A DNA stretch of 64,000 nt from Massilia norwichensis (GCF_024753245.1 NZ_JANUGX010000001.1:124001-188000), one strand, 5' to 3'; positions 55,763-64,000 are shown, counted from the stretch's first letter. Translations and numbers: made by a program. Notes: generated from the sequence alone by a model not told the origin.

Positions 55763-56413
55763 TCAGACTGCCGACACGTCCAGCTCGGCCGTGGTCGCTT
55801 CCACCACCTGCTCCTTGCTCACGCCCGGCGCCAGTTCCACCAGCTTGAGGCCGGTGTCGGTGACGTCGATGACGCCCAGGTCGGTGATGATGCGGTCGAC
55901 CACGCCCACGCCGGTCAGCGGCAGGTCGCACTTCTTGAGGATCTTGTGGCTGACCGAACCGTCCTTGGCGGTGGCGACATGCTCCATCAGCACCACCACG
56001 CGCTTGACGCCGGCCACCAGGTCCATCGCGCCGCCCATGCCCTTCACCATCTTGCCCGGGATCATCCAGTTGGCCAGGTCACCCTTTTCCGAGACCTGCA
56101 TCGCACCCAGGATCGCCAGGTTGATCTTGCCGCCGCGGATCATGCCGAAGGAATCGGCGGAGCTGAAGTATGCCGAGCCCGGCAGCGCAGTCACGGTCTG
56201 CTTGCCGGCGTTGATCAGGTCGGCGTCGACCGCATCGTCGGTCGGGAACGGACCGATGCCCAGCAGGCCGTTTTCCGACTGCAGGAACACTTCGACGTCC
56301 TGCGGGACGTAGTTCGCCACCAGGGTCGGCAGGCCGATGCCCAGGTTCACGTAGAAACCGTCCTGCAGTTCCTTTGCCGCGCGCGCGGCCATTTCATCAC
56401 GAGTCCATGCCAT
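55763..56413 (-). CDS. scoB: 3-oxoacid CoA-transferase subunit B
   Basis: 216 residues. It is the B chain of a succinyl-CoA:3-ketoacid (or acetoacetate) CoA-transferase, which moves CoA onto acetoacetate for entry into central metabolism. The catalytic glutamate is Glu47 in [33 protein letters not shown] and [20 protein letters not shown] are family signatures. It lies 17 bp after the A-subunit gene. Together with bdhA in this window it completes the route from 3-hydroxybutyrate to acetoacetyl-CoA. The exact CoA donor is not determinable from sequence. Confidence 0.94.
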   Translation of the reverse strand: MAWTRDEMAARAAKELQDGFYVNLGIGLPTLVANYVPQDVEVFLQSENGLLGIGPFPTDDAVDADLINAGKQTVTALPGSAYFSSADSFGMIRGGKINLAILGAMQVSEKGDLANWMIPGKMVKGMGGAMDLVAGVKRVVVLMEHVATAKDGSVSHKILKKCDLPLTGVGVVDRIITDLGVIDVTDTGLKLVELAPGVSKEQVVEATTAELDVSAV

Positions 56414-56430
56414 GTTCTTGTCTCCTGGTC

Positions 56431-57129
56431 TTAGCTTGCGCGCACGGTGCGCTGTTCGATGCGCTTTTCCGGCGTCGGGTTATGAACGATGCGGTGCACG
56501 AAGATGCTCGGCAGGTGCACCTGATCCGGATCGATCTCGCCGACCTCGACCAGCTTCTCGACTTCGACGATGCAGACCTTGCCCGCGGTGGCGACGTTCG
56601 GGTTGAAGTTGCGCGCGGTCTTGCGGAACACCAGATTGCCGGCGCGGTCGGCCATGTAAGCCTTGACCAGTGCCACGTCCGGGTTGAGCGCGCGCTCCAT
56701 CACATACATCTCGCCGTCGAATTCGCGGGTTTCCTTGCCTTCGGCGACGATGGTGCCGTAGCCGGTCTTGGTGAAGAAGGCCGGGATGCCGGCGCCGCCG
56801 GCGCGCAGCTTCTCGGCCAGCGTGCCCTGCGGCGTGAATTCCAGCTCGAGTTCGCCGGCCAGGTACTGGCGCGCGAATTCCTTGTTTTCGCCGACATAAG
56901 AAGCGATCATCTTCTTGATCTGGCGCGTGGTGAGCAGTTGACCGAGACCGAAGTCGTCGACGCCGGCATTGTTTGAGATGGCCGTCAGGTTCTTGACGCC
57001 GGAGTCGCGCAACGCCAGGATCAGCGCTTCCGGAATACCGCACAGGCCGAAACCGCCCACGGCGATGGTCTGGCCGTCCTGGACGACGCCCGCGAGTGCG
57101 GACCGCGCATCTGGATAAACTTTATTCAT
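56431..57129 (-). CDS. scoA: 3-oxoacid CoA-transferase subunit A
   Basis: 232 residues, the A chain of the enzyme encoded with the gene downstream. The N-terminal [20 protein letters not shown] is the CoA-binding GGFG-type motif. [20 protein letters not shown] and [20 protein letters not shown] follow in standard order. The start [12 protein letters not shown] at 57129 has AAAGGGA upstream and agrees with homologous lengths. In-frame sequence before it is intergenic. It is divergent from the PAS-LuxR regulator gene, 101 bp away, which makes that regulator a candidate controller. Confidence 0.94.
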   Translation of the reverse strand: MNKVYPDARSALAGVVQDGQTIAVGGFGLCGIPEALILALRDSGVKNLTAISNNAGVDDFGLGQLLTTRQIKKMIASYVGENKEFARQYLAGELELEFTPQGTLAEKLRAGGAGIPAFFTKTGYGTIVAEGKETREFDGEMYVMERALNPDVALVKAYMADRAGNLVFRKTARNFNPNVATAGKVCIVEVEKLVEVGEIDPDQVHLPSIFVHRIVHNPTPEKRIEQRTVRAS

Positions 57130-57230
57130 ACCCGTCCCTTTAGTAAGTGATCTGTACAGCAGAGTAGAATTCGAGAATAAAATAGCGACCTGCAAAGCAC
57201 AATACCGTAGAACTACCGGGCCGCACCGAC

Positions 57231-57797
57231 ATGCCATCCAGCGCATCATACGCCATCGATTACGAGATGATTTTCCAGCATGCGCCGGTCGGCATGTGCA
57301 TCTCGGTCAACCGCATCATCCAGGCCTGCAACCATGCGCTGGCGGATATGTTCGGCTACGACTGCGCCGAGCTGGACGGCAAGTCCTTCGAGGTACTGTA
57401 CCCGACCGAAGACGAATTCCTGCGCACCGGCGACCGCATCGTCCCCATCATGAACGTCAGGGGACGCTACTCGGACGAGCGGATCATGCGCCGCGCCAAC
57501 GGCGAACTGTTCTGGTGCCACGTGACGGGCCGCGCGCTCGACCCGCAGCAACCGCTGGGCGCCGGCGTCTGGACGTTCGAGGATGTGAGCGAGAAGCGCC
57601 CGGTGACGGCCGCACTGACCCCGCGCGAGCGCGAGATCGCCGCGCTGCTGGTCGAAGGCAAGACCAGCAAGGTGATCGCGCGCGAAACCGATCTGTCGCC
57701 GCGCACGGTGGAGATGCACCGGGCCAAGCTCATGAAGAAGTTTTCGGCCTCGACCTCGTCGGAGCTGGTGCACAAGCTGGTGGGGGTAACGCGCTGA
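57231..57797 (+). CDS. PAS-LuxR transcriptional regulator
   Basis: 188 residues. A single PAS domain (about 10-120) has IFQHAPVGMCISVNRIIQAC, MFGYDCAELDGKSFEVLYPT and RANGELFWCHVTGRAL. A LuxR/GerE helix-turn-helix (about 125-185) has LTPREREIAALLVEGKTSKV and LSPRTVEMHRAKLMKKFSAS. There is no receiver domain, so it senses a small molecule or redox state directly. It is divergent from the CoA-transferase genes, which it may control. Its 3' end overlaps the convergent phosphopantetheinyl transferase gene by 68 bp. Confidence 0.92.
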   Translation: MPSSASYAIDYEMIFQHAPVGMCISVNRIIQACNHALADMFGYDCAELDGKSFEVLYPTEDEFLRTGDRIVPIMNVRGRYSDERIMRRANGELFWCHVTGRALDPQQPLGAGVWTFEDVSEKRPVTAALTPREREIAALLVEGKTSKVIARETDLSPRTVEMHRAKLMKKFSASTSSELVHKLVGVTR

Positions 57798-58407
57798 GCG
57801 TCCTGAGCTCGAGCGCCGGCGGTTTGTCCAGCATCCGCCCGCAGCACAGCACAATCGCCAGTTCCGGCGTCGACAGCTCGAACACCGAGCCTGCCGGCAT
57901 GTCCAGCTTGAACTGCGCCTCCGCCCTGCTCCACAAACCGTAGAAATCCCGTACGCGGGTTTCTGCAGGACGTGTAGTCAGCCAAGCCTGCCGATCCGCA
58001 TCGAAAGCCTGCGCAGCCAGCGCATCGATATCGCGGCTCGCGTCGATGCGTTCGATGTCCAATCCGAGTTTCGAGCTGCCGCTCACGGCACAGGCCACCC
58101 AGCGGCCACTATGGGAATTACTGAATCCGGCCGCCGGCGCCGAAGGCGACGCCAACAGCGGCGCCGCGCCGGGACGGTCCAGCAGACGGATGGCGGATGG
58201 CTCGGCGCCCAGCACGTGGCCAAGCGCCAGGCGGGCAAGCACCCGCCCACCAAGAAACTGGCGCCGCCGCGCCGGACGTTGAAAGCGGACCAGACGCTCC
58301 CGCTCCGAGGCATCCAGCCAGGCGGCGTACGAATCCAGCGTCTCGTCCGCCAGCGCATCCGCATCGAGCAGCCAGACCGATGCCCGATGAGGCGCGTCCG
58401 CAGTCAC
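57730..58407 (-). CDS. 4'-phosphopantetheinyl transferase, Sfp type, with altered motif
   Basis: 225 residues, GTG start placed directly after the stop of the upstream gene (TAA-GTG). It would attach phosphopantetheine to acyl carrier proteins of the aryl polyene pathway. Metal ligands Asp117 and Glu119 in LGLDIERIDASRDI are intact, as is FSNSHSGRWVACAV. The usual W-[T/S]-x-K-E-A helix reads WSRAEAQFK: the conserved lysine is replaced by Ala162 while Glu163 remains. The C-terminal 25 residues (Pro/Ala/Thr-rich) overlap the LuxR gene and look dispensable. It is the last gene of the minus-strand cluster. Confidence 0.85.
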   Translation of the reverse strand: MTADAPHRASVWLLDADALADETLDSYAAWLDASERERLVRFQRPARRRQFLGGRVLARLALGHVLGAEPSAIRLLDRPGAAPLLASPSAPAAGFSNSHSGRWVACAVSGSSKLGLDIERIDASRDIDALAAQAFDADRQAWLTTRPAETRVRDFYGLWSRAEAQFKLDMPAGSVFELSTPELAIVLCCGRMLDKPPALELRTLSALPPPACAPAPTRSRPKTSS

Positions 58408-58857
58408 TTACTCGGCAACCTTGACGAACTCGCCCTTCAGCGCGACGCCGGCCATGATGGCGCCGGCGTGGCACTCGAACTCGGTGTCGCTCTTGACTTC
58501 GACGTTCTTGTAGTTGCTGGCGATGTTGATGACGGCGTTGGCACCGAGCTCACGGGCGCGTTTTTCCATCTGGCGCAGTGCGGACAGGAAGACCCAGTTG
58601 CAGGCCTTTTCGTCGGACTTGGCGAAGGCATTCGTCTTCTGGCTGGTCTGGTCCATGCCCATGCGCTTCACGACCGCCGGACTCGGCTGGTTACCGAAAT
58701 AAAACTTGACCGAGTCGCCCAGGCGCTCATCCGCGGCGGCGCTGGCCAGCGCCTCCTTGATCGGCAACATGTGCTTGCGGTCGTTGGCCTGGGCCGACGT
58801 CGCGGCCGCCAGCAGCAGTGCACAGGCGATTCCATACCCCATCTTTGTCATAGCCAT
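58408..58857 (-). CDS. periplasmic protein of the aryl polyene cluster, unknown function
   Basis: 149 residues. A signal peptide (GYGIACALLLAAATSAQAND) is followed by a mature domain with IKEALASAAADERLGDSVKF, CNWVFLSALRQMEKRARELG and ANAVINIASNYKNVEVKSDT, then FECHAGAIMAGVALKGEFVK. The ANAVINI and two-cysteine pattern resembles proteins often mislabelled excinuclease ATPase subunit. It contains no ATPase motif and shares a YbjQ-like theme. AAAGGAG lies six bases before the ATG. It sits 11 bp after a lipoprotein gene in the cluster. Confidence 0.8.
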   Translation of the reverse strand: MAMTKMGYGIACALLLAAATSAQANDRKHMLPIKEALASAAADERLGDSVKFYFGNQPSPAVVKRMGMDQTSQKTNAFAKSDEKACNWVFLSALRQMEKRARELGANAVINIASNYKNVEVKSDTEFECHAGAIMAGVALKGEFVKVAE

Positions 58858-58868
58858 CGTTTTCTCCT

Positions 58869-59456
58869 TTAGTTGTGACGAACAGCCTTGTCGTCGGCGC
58901 CGGTCGGGCCGCCCACCGCCTTGTCGTAATTGGCGATGATGTAACCACTGGCCAGGTTGGCCACGCGGGTCAGCATGAGGTTGTCGGTGACGCCCAGGGT
59001 GAAGCCGCCGCTGAAAGCCGCGGTGCGCTGGAAGAATTCCGGATTGGCGATCACGTTGCCGTTCTGGTCGCGGAAGCTCACGCGCATCAGCACGCCCGAG
59101 CTGCCGGCCAGGGGGCCCAGGAAGACGCGGGTGGCGATGCGCTTGAAGGACAGCTCTTCCACCACCGGTTCGACGGTCAGCACGCTGCCGTCGTTGGGGC
59201 GGTTGTTCCATTGCTCGGCCTTCTCGCCCAGGTCCTTGCGCAGGTTCTCTTCGATCTTGGCCAGGCCGGCCTGGCTGCCGTGGTAGCCTTCGCGGAACAC
59301 GACCGGCTTGACAACGATGCGGCTATAGGCCGAGAACGCCTTGGACGGCGGCGGATTGTCGGTCGACGCGGCCTTGATGCGCGTGGCGCAGCCCTGCATC
59401 AAGCCTGCGGCCAGTACAGTGGTTGCCAGCAAAACGGTACGGCGGGTGTTCTTCAT
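58869..59456 (-). CDS. DUF4410-like lipoprotein
   Basis: 195 residues. A lipoprotein signal ends in VLAAGLMQGCATRIK, with the modified cysteine at about residue 23. The mature domain is beta-rich: AFSAYSRIVVKPVVFREGYH, VLTVEPVVEELSFKRIATRV, LMRVSFRDQNGNVIANPEFF. DUF4410 proteins are small periplasm-facing lipoproteins of unknown role. It lies between the ketosynthase gene (29 bp upstream) and the periplasmic protein gene, so it is probably part of the same transcript and may assist pigment placement in the outer membrane. That role is inference. Confidence 0.78.
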   Translation of the reverse strand: MKNTRRTVLLATTVLAAGLMQGCATRIKAASTDNPPPSKAFSAYSRIVVKPVVFREGYHGSQAGLAKIEENLRKDLGEKAEQWNNRPNDGSVLTVEPVVEELSFKRIATRVFLGPLAGSSGVLMRVSFRDQNGNVIANPEFFQRTAAFSGGFTLGVTDNLMLTRVANLASGYIIANYDKAVGGPTGADDKAVRHN

Positions 59457-59485
59457 CTTTCTCCCTGTTTTGTTATTTGTGGGTA

Positions 59486-60709
59486 CTACCGTTTGAAAAT
59501 CAGCGACGTATTAATGCCGCCGAACGCAAAATTGTTCGACATGATGTATTCGCAGTCGAGCTTGCGGCCCTCGCCGCGAATATAGTCGAGCTCACCGCAG
59601 GCCGGATCGACCTCATCCAGGTTGATGGTCGGCGCGAACCAGCCTTCGCGCATCATTTCGATGCTGAACCATGCCTCCAGCGCGCCGCAGGCGCCGAGCG
59701 TGTGTCCCATGTAGCTCTTGAGCGAGCTGATCGGTATACGCTTGCCGAACACCTCGGCGGTGGCCTGGCTCTCGGCCACGTCGCCCTGCTGGGTCGCGGT
59801 GCCGTGGGCGTTGACGTAGCCGATCGCGTCCGGGGCCAGGCCGGCGTCTTCGAGCGCCAGCTGCATCGCCACCTTCATCGTCGCCGCGTTCGGCTGCGTC
59901 ACATGGGTGCCGTCGCTGTTGGTGCCGAAGCCGACGATCTCGGCGTAGATGGTGGCGCCGCGCGCCAGCGCGTGCTCGCGTTCTTCGAGGATCAGGCAGC
60001 CGGCGCCTTCGCCGATCACCAGGCCGTCGCGCGCGCTGTCGAAGGGACGCGGCGTCAGGTGGGCCTCGTCGTTGCGCACGCTGGTCGCGAACAGGGTGTC
60101 GAACACCGCCGCTTCGGTCGCGTCCAGTTCCTCGGCACCGCCGGCGATCATCGCGATCTGCTTGCCGCTCTTGATCGCTTCATAGGCGTAGCCGATGCCC
60201 TGGCTGCCCGAGGTACAGGCCGACGAGGTCGTGAACACGCGTCCGGTCACGCCGAAGAACACGCCGATGTTCACCGGCGCCGTGTGCGCCATCATCTTGA
60301 TGTAGGTGGTGGCGTTGATGCCGCGTGTGGTGCGCTCTTCCATCATGCGGCCGAAGTCGCCGATCGCGCTCGGCGTGCCGGCCGAGGAGCCGAAGGACAC
60401 GCCCATGCGGCCGCTGGTGAGCAGCGGATGCTCGAGCAGGCCGGCATCCTGCAGCGCCAGTTCGCTCGCGCGCGTGGCCAGCAGCGCCACCCGGCCCATG
60501 CTGCGCTGGGTCTTGCGGTTGAAGCGCTCGGACAAATCGAAGGGTGCGGCCGGCGCACCGAGGCGCGTGTTCAGGCCCTCGTAGCCTTCCCAGTCCGCCA
60601 TGCGAACGATCGCGTTGCGGTACGCGCCGAGGCGTGCGCGTACGCTGGCCCAATCGTTGCCGAGCGGGCTGATGCCGGCCATGCCGGTGACGACGACACG
60701 CTTGTTCAT
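59486..60709 (-). CDS. apeR: beta-ketoacyl-ACP synthase of aryl polyene synthesis
   Basis: A 407-residue FabF-like condensing enzyme. The nucleophile is Cys165 in FTTSSACTSGSQGIGYA, with His in VNAHGTATQQGD and His in SYMGHTLGACG; the triad is complete. It elongates polyene chains by decarboxylative condensation. Position after dehydratase and ketoreductase genes matches apeR in described aryl polyene clusters, and the symbol is given on that basis. Its start overlaps the ketoreductase gene stop by four bases. Confidence 0.9.
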   Translation of the reverse strand: MNKRVVVTGMAGISPLGNDWASVRARLGAYRNAIVRMADWEGYEGLNTRLGAPAAPFDLSERFNRKTQRSMGRVALLATRASELALQDAGLLEHPLLTSGRMGVSFGSSAGTPSAIGDFGRMMEERTTRGINATTYIKMMAHTAPVNIGVFFGVTGRVFTTSSACTSGSQGIGYAYEAIKSGKQIAMIAGGAEELDATEAAVFDTLFATSVRNDEAHLTPRPFDSARDGLVIGEGAGCLILEEREHALARGATIYAEIVGFGTNSDGTHVTQPNAATMKVAMQLALEDAGLAPDAIGYVNAHGTATQQGDVAESQATAEVFGKRIPISSLKSYMGHTLGACGALEAWFSIEMMREGWFAPTINLDEVDPACGELDYIRGEGRKLDCEYIMSNNFAFGGINTSLIFKR

Positions 60710-61440
60710 GCCAAACCTCCGTTCACCGAGATCACCTGACGGGTGATGTAGCCGGCGTCTTCCGACATCAGGAAACTGACCAGGGCCGCCACTTCTTGCG
60801 GACGGCCGACGCGGCGCGCCGGGATCAGCTTCAGCGCTTCTTCCACCGGCGCCTCGTCGAGCATGTCGGTTTCGATCATGCCCGGGGCCACGCAATTGAC
60901 CGTGATGTCGCGCTTGGCCAGTTCCAGCGCCAGCGCCTTGGTGGCGCCGATGATGCCGGCCTTCGCCGCGCTGTAGTTGACCTGGCCGCGGTTGCCGATC
61001 AGGCCCGAGACCGAGGCCATGGTCACGATGCGGCCCGGCTTGCGGCGCTGGACCATGGGCATGCACAGGGGCTTGAGCACGTTGTAGAAGCCGTCGAGGT
61101 TGGTGCCCAGCACCTGGTCCCATTCCTCGTCGAGCATCGCCGGGAAGGCGGTGTCGCGCGCGATGCCGGCGTTGCAGACCACGCCGTAATAACAGCCATG
61201 GGCGTCGACGTCGGCCAGCAGCGCGGCGGCGCTGGCGGCGCGGTCGCCGATATCGAACTGCAGCACGCGCGCGCTGCCGCCCGCCGCTTCGATCTCGGCG
61301 GCCACCGCATCCGCTTCATCGCGGCGGCTGCGGCAATGCACCACCACCCGGTAGCCATCGCGGGCCAGGCGCAGCGCGATGGCCTTGCCGATGCCGCGCG
61401 AAGAGCCGGTCACCAGCACAGTCTTGTCGGTACTACTCAT
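60706..61440 (-). CDS. apeQ: 3-ketoacyl-ACP reductase (FabG-like)
   Basis: A 244-residue SDR that reduces the 3-keto intermediate with NADPH. The cofactor motif is TGSSRGIGKA (11-20), followed by NAG (90-92). The catalytic residues are Ser143, Tyr156 and Lys160 in MASVSGLIGNRGQVNYSAAK. PGMIETDML is the typical FabG substrate-loop start. It overlaps its neighbours on both sides by four bases, so translation is coupled along the cluster. Gene order supports the apeQ assignment. Confidence 0.93.
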   Translation of the reverse strand: MSSTDKTVLVTGSSRGIGKAIALRLARDGYRVVVHCRSRRDEADAVAAEIEAAGGSARVLQFDIGDRAASAAALLADVDAHGCYYGVVCNAGIARDTAFPAMLDEEWDQVLGTNLDGFYNVLKPLCMPMVQRRKPGRIVTMASVSGLIGNRGQVNYSAAKAGIIGATKALALELAKRDITVNCVAPGMIETDMLDEAPVEEALKLIPARRVGRPQEVAALVSFLMSEDAGYITRQVISVNGGLA

Positions 61441-61895
61441 TCGGAACTCCGTTGCAAAAATTCTTCTACATTCTCAGGCTGGAACACGGTGATCGTCGCC
61501 GCCGCCAGCTCGGCGCCGCGCTCGGCATCGACGATGCGGCAGTCGAAGGCGCCGAGACCGGTCTCGCCCTGCAGCGCGCAGCGCACGTGGATGTCCAGCG
61601 TGCTGCCGGTCGCGAAAGCCGGCACCGCGCAGCTGTAGCGGCGGGTACCGAGCAGGAAGCCGACCCGAACCGGCTCGCCGCGCAGGCGCGCCTTGTAGCC
61701 GGCATGCGCGGCCACCGCCTGCGCCATGTACTCGACGCCGACCCAGGCGCCCACCGCGCCGTCCTCGCAGAACAGGGTCTGCGGACCGATCGACACCCGT
61801 GCGCTCAGGCTTTCGGCATCGGCCGCCAGCAGCGAATCGAGCAGCGACATGGTCCCGCTGTGCGGCACCAGGGTCTTGATGTCGGGCAGGCTCAT
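61437..61895 (-). CDS. apeP: 3-hydroxyacyl-ACP dehydratase (hotdog fold) of aryl polyene synthesis
   Basis: 152 residues. The start region MSLPDIKTLVPHSGTMSLLD places catalytic His12 in the PHSGTM motif, and VGVEYMAQAVAAHAG gives catalytic Glu55, as in COG4706-type dehydratases. It removes water from the 3-hydroxyacyl chain and leaves a trans double bond in each cycle. It overlaps the ketosynthase gene upstream and the reductase gene downstream by four bases each. The assignment to ApeP rests on motif and position. Confidence 0.9.
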   Translation of the reverse strand: MSLPDIKTLVPHSGTMSLLDSLLAADAESLSARVSIGPQTLFCEDGAVGAWVGVEYMAQAVAAHAGYKARLRGEPVRVGFLLGTRRYSCAVPAFATGSTLDIHVRCALQGETGLGAFDCRIVDAERGAELAAATITVFQPENVEEFLQRSSE

Positions 61896-63073
61896 GCCGT
61901 CCTCCCGAACACCAGGGTCGCATTCGAACCGCCGAAGGCGAAGGAATTGCTGAGCGCCCAGCGCAGCGGGCGGCCCAGGCGCGCGCCGGGCAGCGCCACG
62001 TTCAAGGCCGGCAGCGCCGGATCGGGCGCTCCATCCCACAGGTGCGGCGGCAGCCGGCCCTCGGGGTTATCGTCCTGCATGGCGAGCCAGCAGAAGGCCG
62101 CTTCGACCGCACCGGCGGCGCCGAGCGTGTGGCCGGTGAAGGGCTTGGTCGAGCTGACCGCGACATCGCCGCCGAACAGCTCGGCCACCGCGCGCGATTC
62201 CATCGCATCGTTCTGCACGGTGGCGGTGCCGTGCAGGTTGATGTAATCGATCTGGCCAGGTTCGATGCCGGCGCGCCGCAGGGCTTCGCGCATCGCGATG
62301 CGCGCGCCGCCACCCGCCGGATCGGGCGCCGACATGTGGTGGCCGTCGGACGACTCGCCCCAGCCGCACAGCGCCACCGCAGCCGGCTCGCGGCTCATCA
62401 GGAACAGCGCCGCGCCCTCGCCCAGGTTGATGCCCTTGCGGTTGGCGCCGAGCGGATTGCAGGGCGCCGGGCTGACCGATTCCAGCGCGCTGAAGCCGGC
62501 CACCGTGAACGCGCACAGGGTATCGACGCCGCCGGTGACGACCGCGTCGCACAAGCCCATGCGGATCAGGCGTGCGGCGCTGGCAAGCGCCTTGGCGCTC
62601 GACGAGCAGGCGCTCGAATGGACATAGGCCGGGCCGCCGGTGCCGAGTTCGCGCGCAATCAGCTCGGCGGGCGAGCCCATTTCCTGCTGGCCGTAGTGGA
62701 AGCCGGCCGGCAGTGCGCCATCCGCCAGCTCGGCCGCCAGCGCCGCTTCGGTGGCTGCCACGCCCGAGGTGCTGGTGCCGATCACGACGCCGACGCGGGC
62801 CGCGCCGTAACGCGCGATCGCCGCCTCGGCCGCCGGGCGCAGCTGCGCCAGCGCGGCCAGCGCCAATTGGTTGTTGCGGCTGCGTAGCGGCAGCGGCAGG
62901 TGGTCGACACGCGGCAGTGCGACATCGACGCAGCCTACCGGCAGTTCGCGGCCGGGCGAATACGCATCGGAGACGCGCAAGCCGCTGCGCGCTTCCTCGA
63001 GCAGGCGCCACGCGACTTCTTCGCGCCCGCTGCCGAGTGCGCACACGATGGCGCAATCGTTCAGGTACTGCAT
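61892..63073 (-). CDS. apeO: beta-ketoacyl-ACP synthase of aryl polyene synthesis, second enzyme
   Basis: A 393-residue condensing enzyme, distinct from the one at 59486. The nucleophile is Cys156 in YVHSSACSSSAKALAS. His residues in NLHGTATVQNDA and KPFTGHTLGAAG complete the active site. The N-terminus is shorter and less conserved than FabF. The start MQYLNDCAIV is preferred on weak evidence (GGGG seven bases upstream); an ATG four codons earlier has a site too close to it. In characterised clusters ApeO pairs with a chain-length partner, which is not seen in this window. Confidence 0.88.
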   Translation of the reverse strand: MQYLNDCAIVCALGSGREEVAWRLLEEARSGLRVSDAYSPGRELPVGCVDVALPRVDHLPLPLRSRNNQLALAALAQLRPAAEAAIARYGAARVGVVIGTSTSGVAATEAALAAELADGALPAGFHYGQQEMGSPAELIARELGTGGPAYVHSSACSSSAKALASAARLIRMGLCDAVVTGGVDTLCAFTVAGFSALESVSPAPCNPLGANRKGINLGEGAALFLMSREPAAVALCGWGESSDGHHMSAPDPAGGGARIAMREALRRAGIEPGQIDYINLHGTATVQNDAMESRAVAELFGGDVAVSSTKPFTGHTLGAAGAVEAAFCWLAMQDDNPEGRLPPHLWDGAPDPALPALNVALPGARLGRPLRWALSNSFAFGGSNATLVFGRTA

Positions 63074-63089
63074 GCTGGGCCCCATTCCC

Positions 63090-63641
63090 TCATTCTGCGG
63101 CCGACTCGACGGTCAGCTGGTATTGGTAACGCACGTTATCCAGCACCGCAGTTCCCTGCCAGCGCGGCGTGCCGCTGTAATCGATGGTGGTCACGACCTT
63201 GCCGTCCAGGCGCAGCGTGCGGCGCAGGCCCTGCTCCTCGATGCTCCAGCCGGACGGCAGCGCGCGCGCGATCTCGGCGGCCGGCCACAAGGTCAGCTGC
63301 AGGTCTTCGAGCACGTCGGCGGCGCGCACCTGCGCCGGCAGCATCGGATGGCGCCACTCCTTCAGCTCGCGGCCGTCGAAGTCCAGGCTCAGCACGCGCT
63401 GGCCGAACGCAAGGCCGACCAGGTTCAGGCGCGCGGCGTCGACTTCGAGCGCGACGTCGAGGTCGTTGGTACTGCCGCCGCGCTGCACGGTCAGGTGCTG
63501 CTGCACGCTGATGGGCTGGCCCAGCGTGGCGGGCGCCAGGCGCAGGCCGAGGCGCGCCGGCCCGGCCTTGGGCGCCGTGCAGCCGCCCAGCAGCAGGCCG
63601 GCCAGCAAAACGGCCGCAGGAAGCACGGCATACTTAGGCAT
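63090..63641 (-). CDS. apeN: DUF3261 lipoprotein of the aryl polyene cluster
   Basis: 183 residues. A lipoprotein signal (MPKYAVLPAAVLLAGLLLGG) is followed by Cys21. The mature domain includes VLSLDFDGRELKEWRHPMLP, VLEDLQLTLWPAAEIARALP and GWSIEEQGLRRTLRLDGKVV, the DUF3261 pattern. This family accompanies aryl polyene clusters and is thought to help move the product across the envelope. GGAG lies seven bases before the ATG at 63641. It overlaps the exporter gene by eight bases. The symbol follows the gene order MMPL-DUF3261-KS-DH-KR-KS. Confidence 0.87.
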   Translation of the reverse strand: MPKYAVLPAAVLLAGLLLGGCTAPKAGPARLGLRLAPATLGQPISVQQHLTVQRGGSTNDLDVALEVDAARLNLVGLAFGQRVLSLDFDGRELKEWRHPMLPAQVRAADVLEDLQLTLWPAAEIARALPSGWSIEEQGLRRTLRLDGKVVTTIDYSGTPRWQGTAVLDNVRYQYQLTVESAAE

Positions 63642-64000
63642 AGACAGTCTCCGCATGGGTCTCCTCTTCGCTCAGGATGAAGCAAGGCGCGGCCAGCCAG
63701 ACCAGTGCGGTCCCGGCCAGCATGGTCAGGCCGAAGGCGCGCAGCGCCGGGGTGCCGCTCAGTGCCAGCAGTCCGAAGGACAGCAGGGTATTGGCCGCCG
63801 ACAGGCCGACCGCCAGCCAGGGCGCATCGCCGTCCTTGCCATGCCGCTCCTGCATGAAGATGCCGTAGTCGACGCCCACCCCGAGCAGCAGCATCAGGGC
63901 CAGCACGTGAAAGAGCTGCAGGCTCTGGCCGCTCAAGCCGAGCAGCGCCAGGGTCAGCACGCTGGCCGCGGCGGTCGGCGCCAGCACGCGCCAGGTACGG
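63634..64000 (-). CDS. apeM: MMPL/RND-family exporter, C-terminal 121 residues (5' end outside window)
   Basis: The frame is open to the right edge and reads TWRVLAPTAAASVLTLALLG, then LLLGVGVDYGIFMQERHG and NTLLSFGLLALSGTPALRAF, with the last two membrane helices before a short charged tail (SEEETHAETVYA). GVDYGIFMQE is the charged helix motif of MMPL lipid exporters. In aryl polyene clusters this protein exports the lipid-linked pigment. Only the C-terminus is seen. It is the most upstream gene of the cluster inside this window. Confidence 0.88.
   Translation of the reverse strand, partial: RTWRVLAPTAAASVLTLALLGLSGQSLQLFHVLALMLLLGVGVDYGIFMQERHGKDGDAPWLAVGLSAANTLLSFGLLALSGTPALRAFGLTMLAGTALVWLAAPCFILSEEETHAETVYA

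Overview
The window is GC-rich DNA with tightly packed, mostly single-copy housekeeping genes and a large regulatory repertoire. Gene order (thrS-infC-rpmI-rplT-pheS-pheT-ihfA-merR, a tandem glycine riboswitch before gcvT-gcvH-gcvP) and the protein sequences point to a betaproteobacterium of the Oxalobacteraceae, most like Massilia or a close relative. That assignment is inference from familiarity with these families. I see no phage, insertion sequence, CRISPR array or rRNA.

Layout. 1-3.1 kb: the N-terminal part of a DUF1631 protein, a small disordered repeat protein and a ClpP-like protease. 3.3-8.2 kb: the glycine cleavage system under a tandem glycine riboswitch. 8.3-16.5 kb: a degenerate chemoreceptor, prfC, a Crp/Fnr regulator, a NarL-type two-component pair, a MerR regulator. 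16.5-24.4 kb: the translation operon on the minus strand, headed by tRNA-Val(GAC); infC appears to start with ATA. 24.5-34.6 kb: cation efflux, a thioredoxin-reductase-like flavoprotein, small unknown genes (one frameshifted), an MCE/MlaE pair with no ATPase, relA, ridA, a hydrolase and 3-hydroxybutyrate dehydrogenase. 34.7-46.6 kb: a TonB-dependent receptor, a chemoreceptor, two overlapping cyclic-di-GMP genes (one oxygen-sensor-like), a secreted amidohydrolase and dctA. 46.7-57.8 kb: an HDOD protein, an SDR, an Atm1-like ABC exporter, a SIMPL protein, an FtsX-type permease, a BlaI/M56 pair, 3-oxoacid CoA-transferase and a PAS-LuxR regulator. 57.7-64 kb: one arm of an aryl polyene-type biosynthetic cluster (phosphopantetheinyl transferase, two lipoprotein or periplasmic proteins, two ketosynthases, ketoreductase, dehydratase, DUF3261 lipoprotein, MMPL exporter), running off the right edge.

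Two observations stand out. First, a ~120-bp element occurs immediately after the stop codons of gcvP and pheS, in the same orientation to the upstream gene. Its core is nearly identical between copies, while both stems have changed sequence and kept pairing. Second, palindromes of the form TAGACA-N4-TGTCTA lie in front of the BlaI/M56-TonB gene pair and its divergent FtsX-type permease, and again 19 kb away in front of a TonB-dependent receptor. This suggests an envelope-sensing regulon. Several other palindromic intergenic repeats are scattered between genes.

The glycine cleavage genes work as one set with the riboswitch. The ketone-body genes (3-hydroxybutyrate dehydrogenase, CoA-transferase) fit turnover of polyhydroxybutyrate. 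The aryl polyene genes would give a membrane-bound antioxidant pigment.
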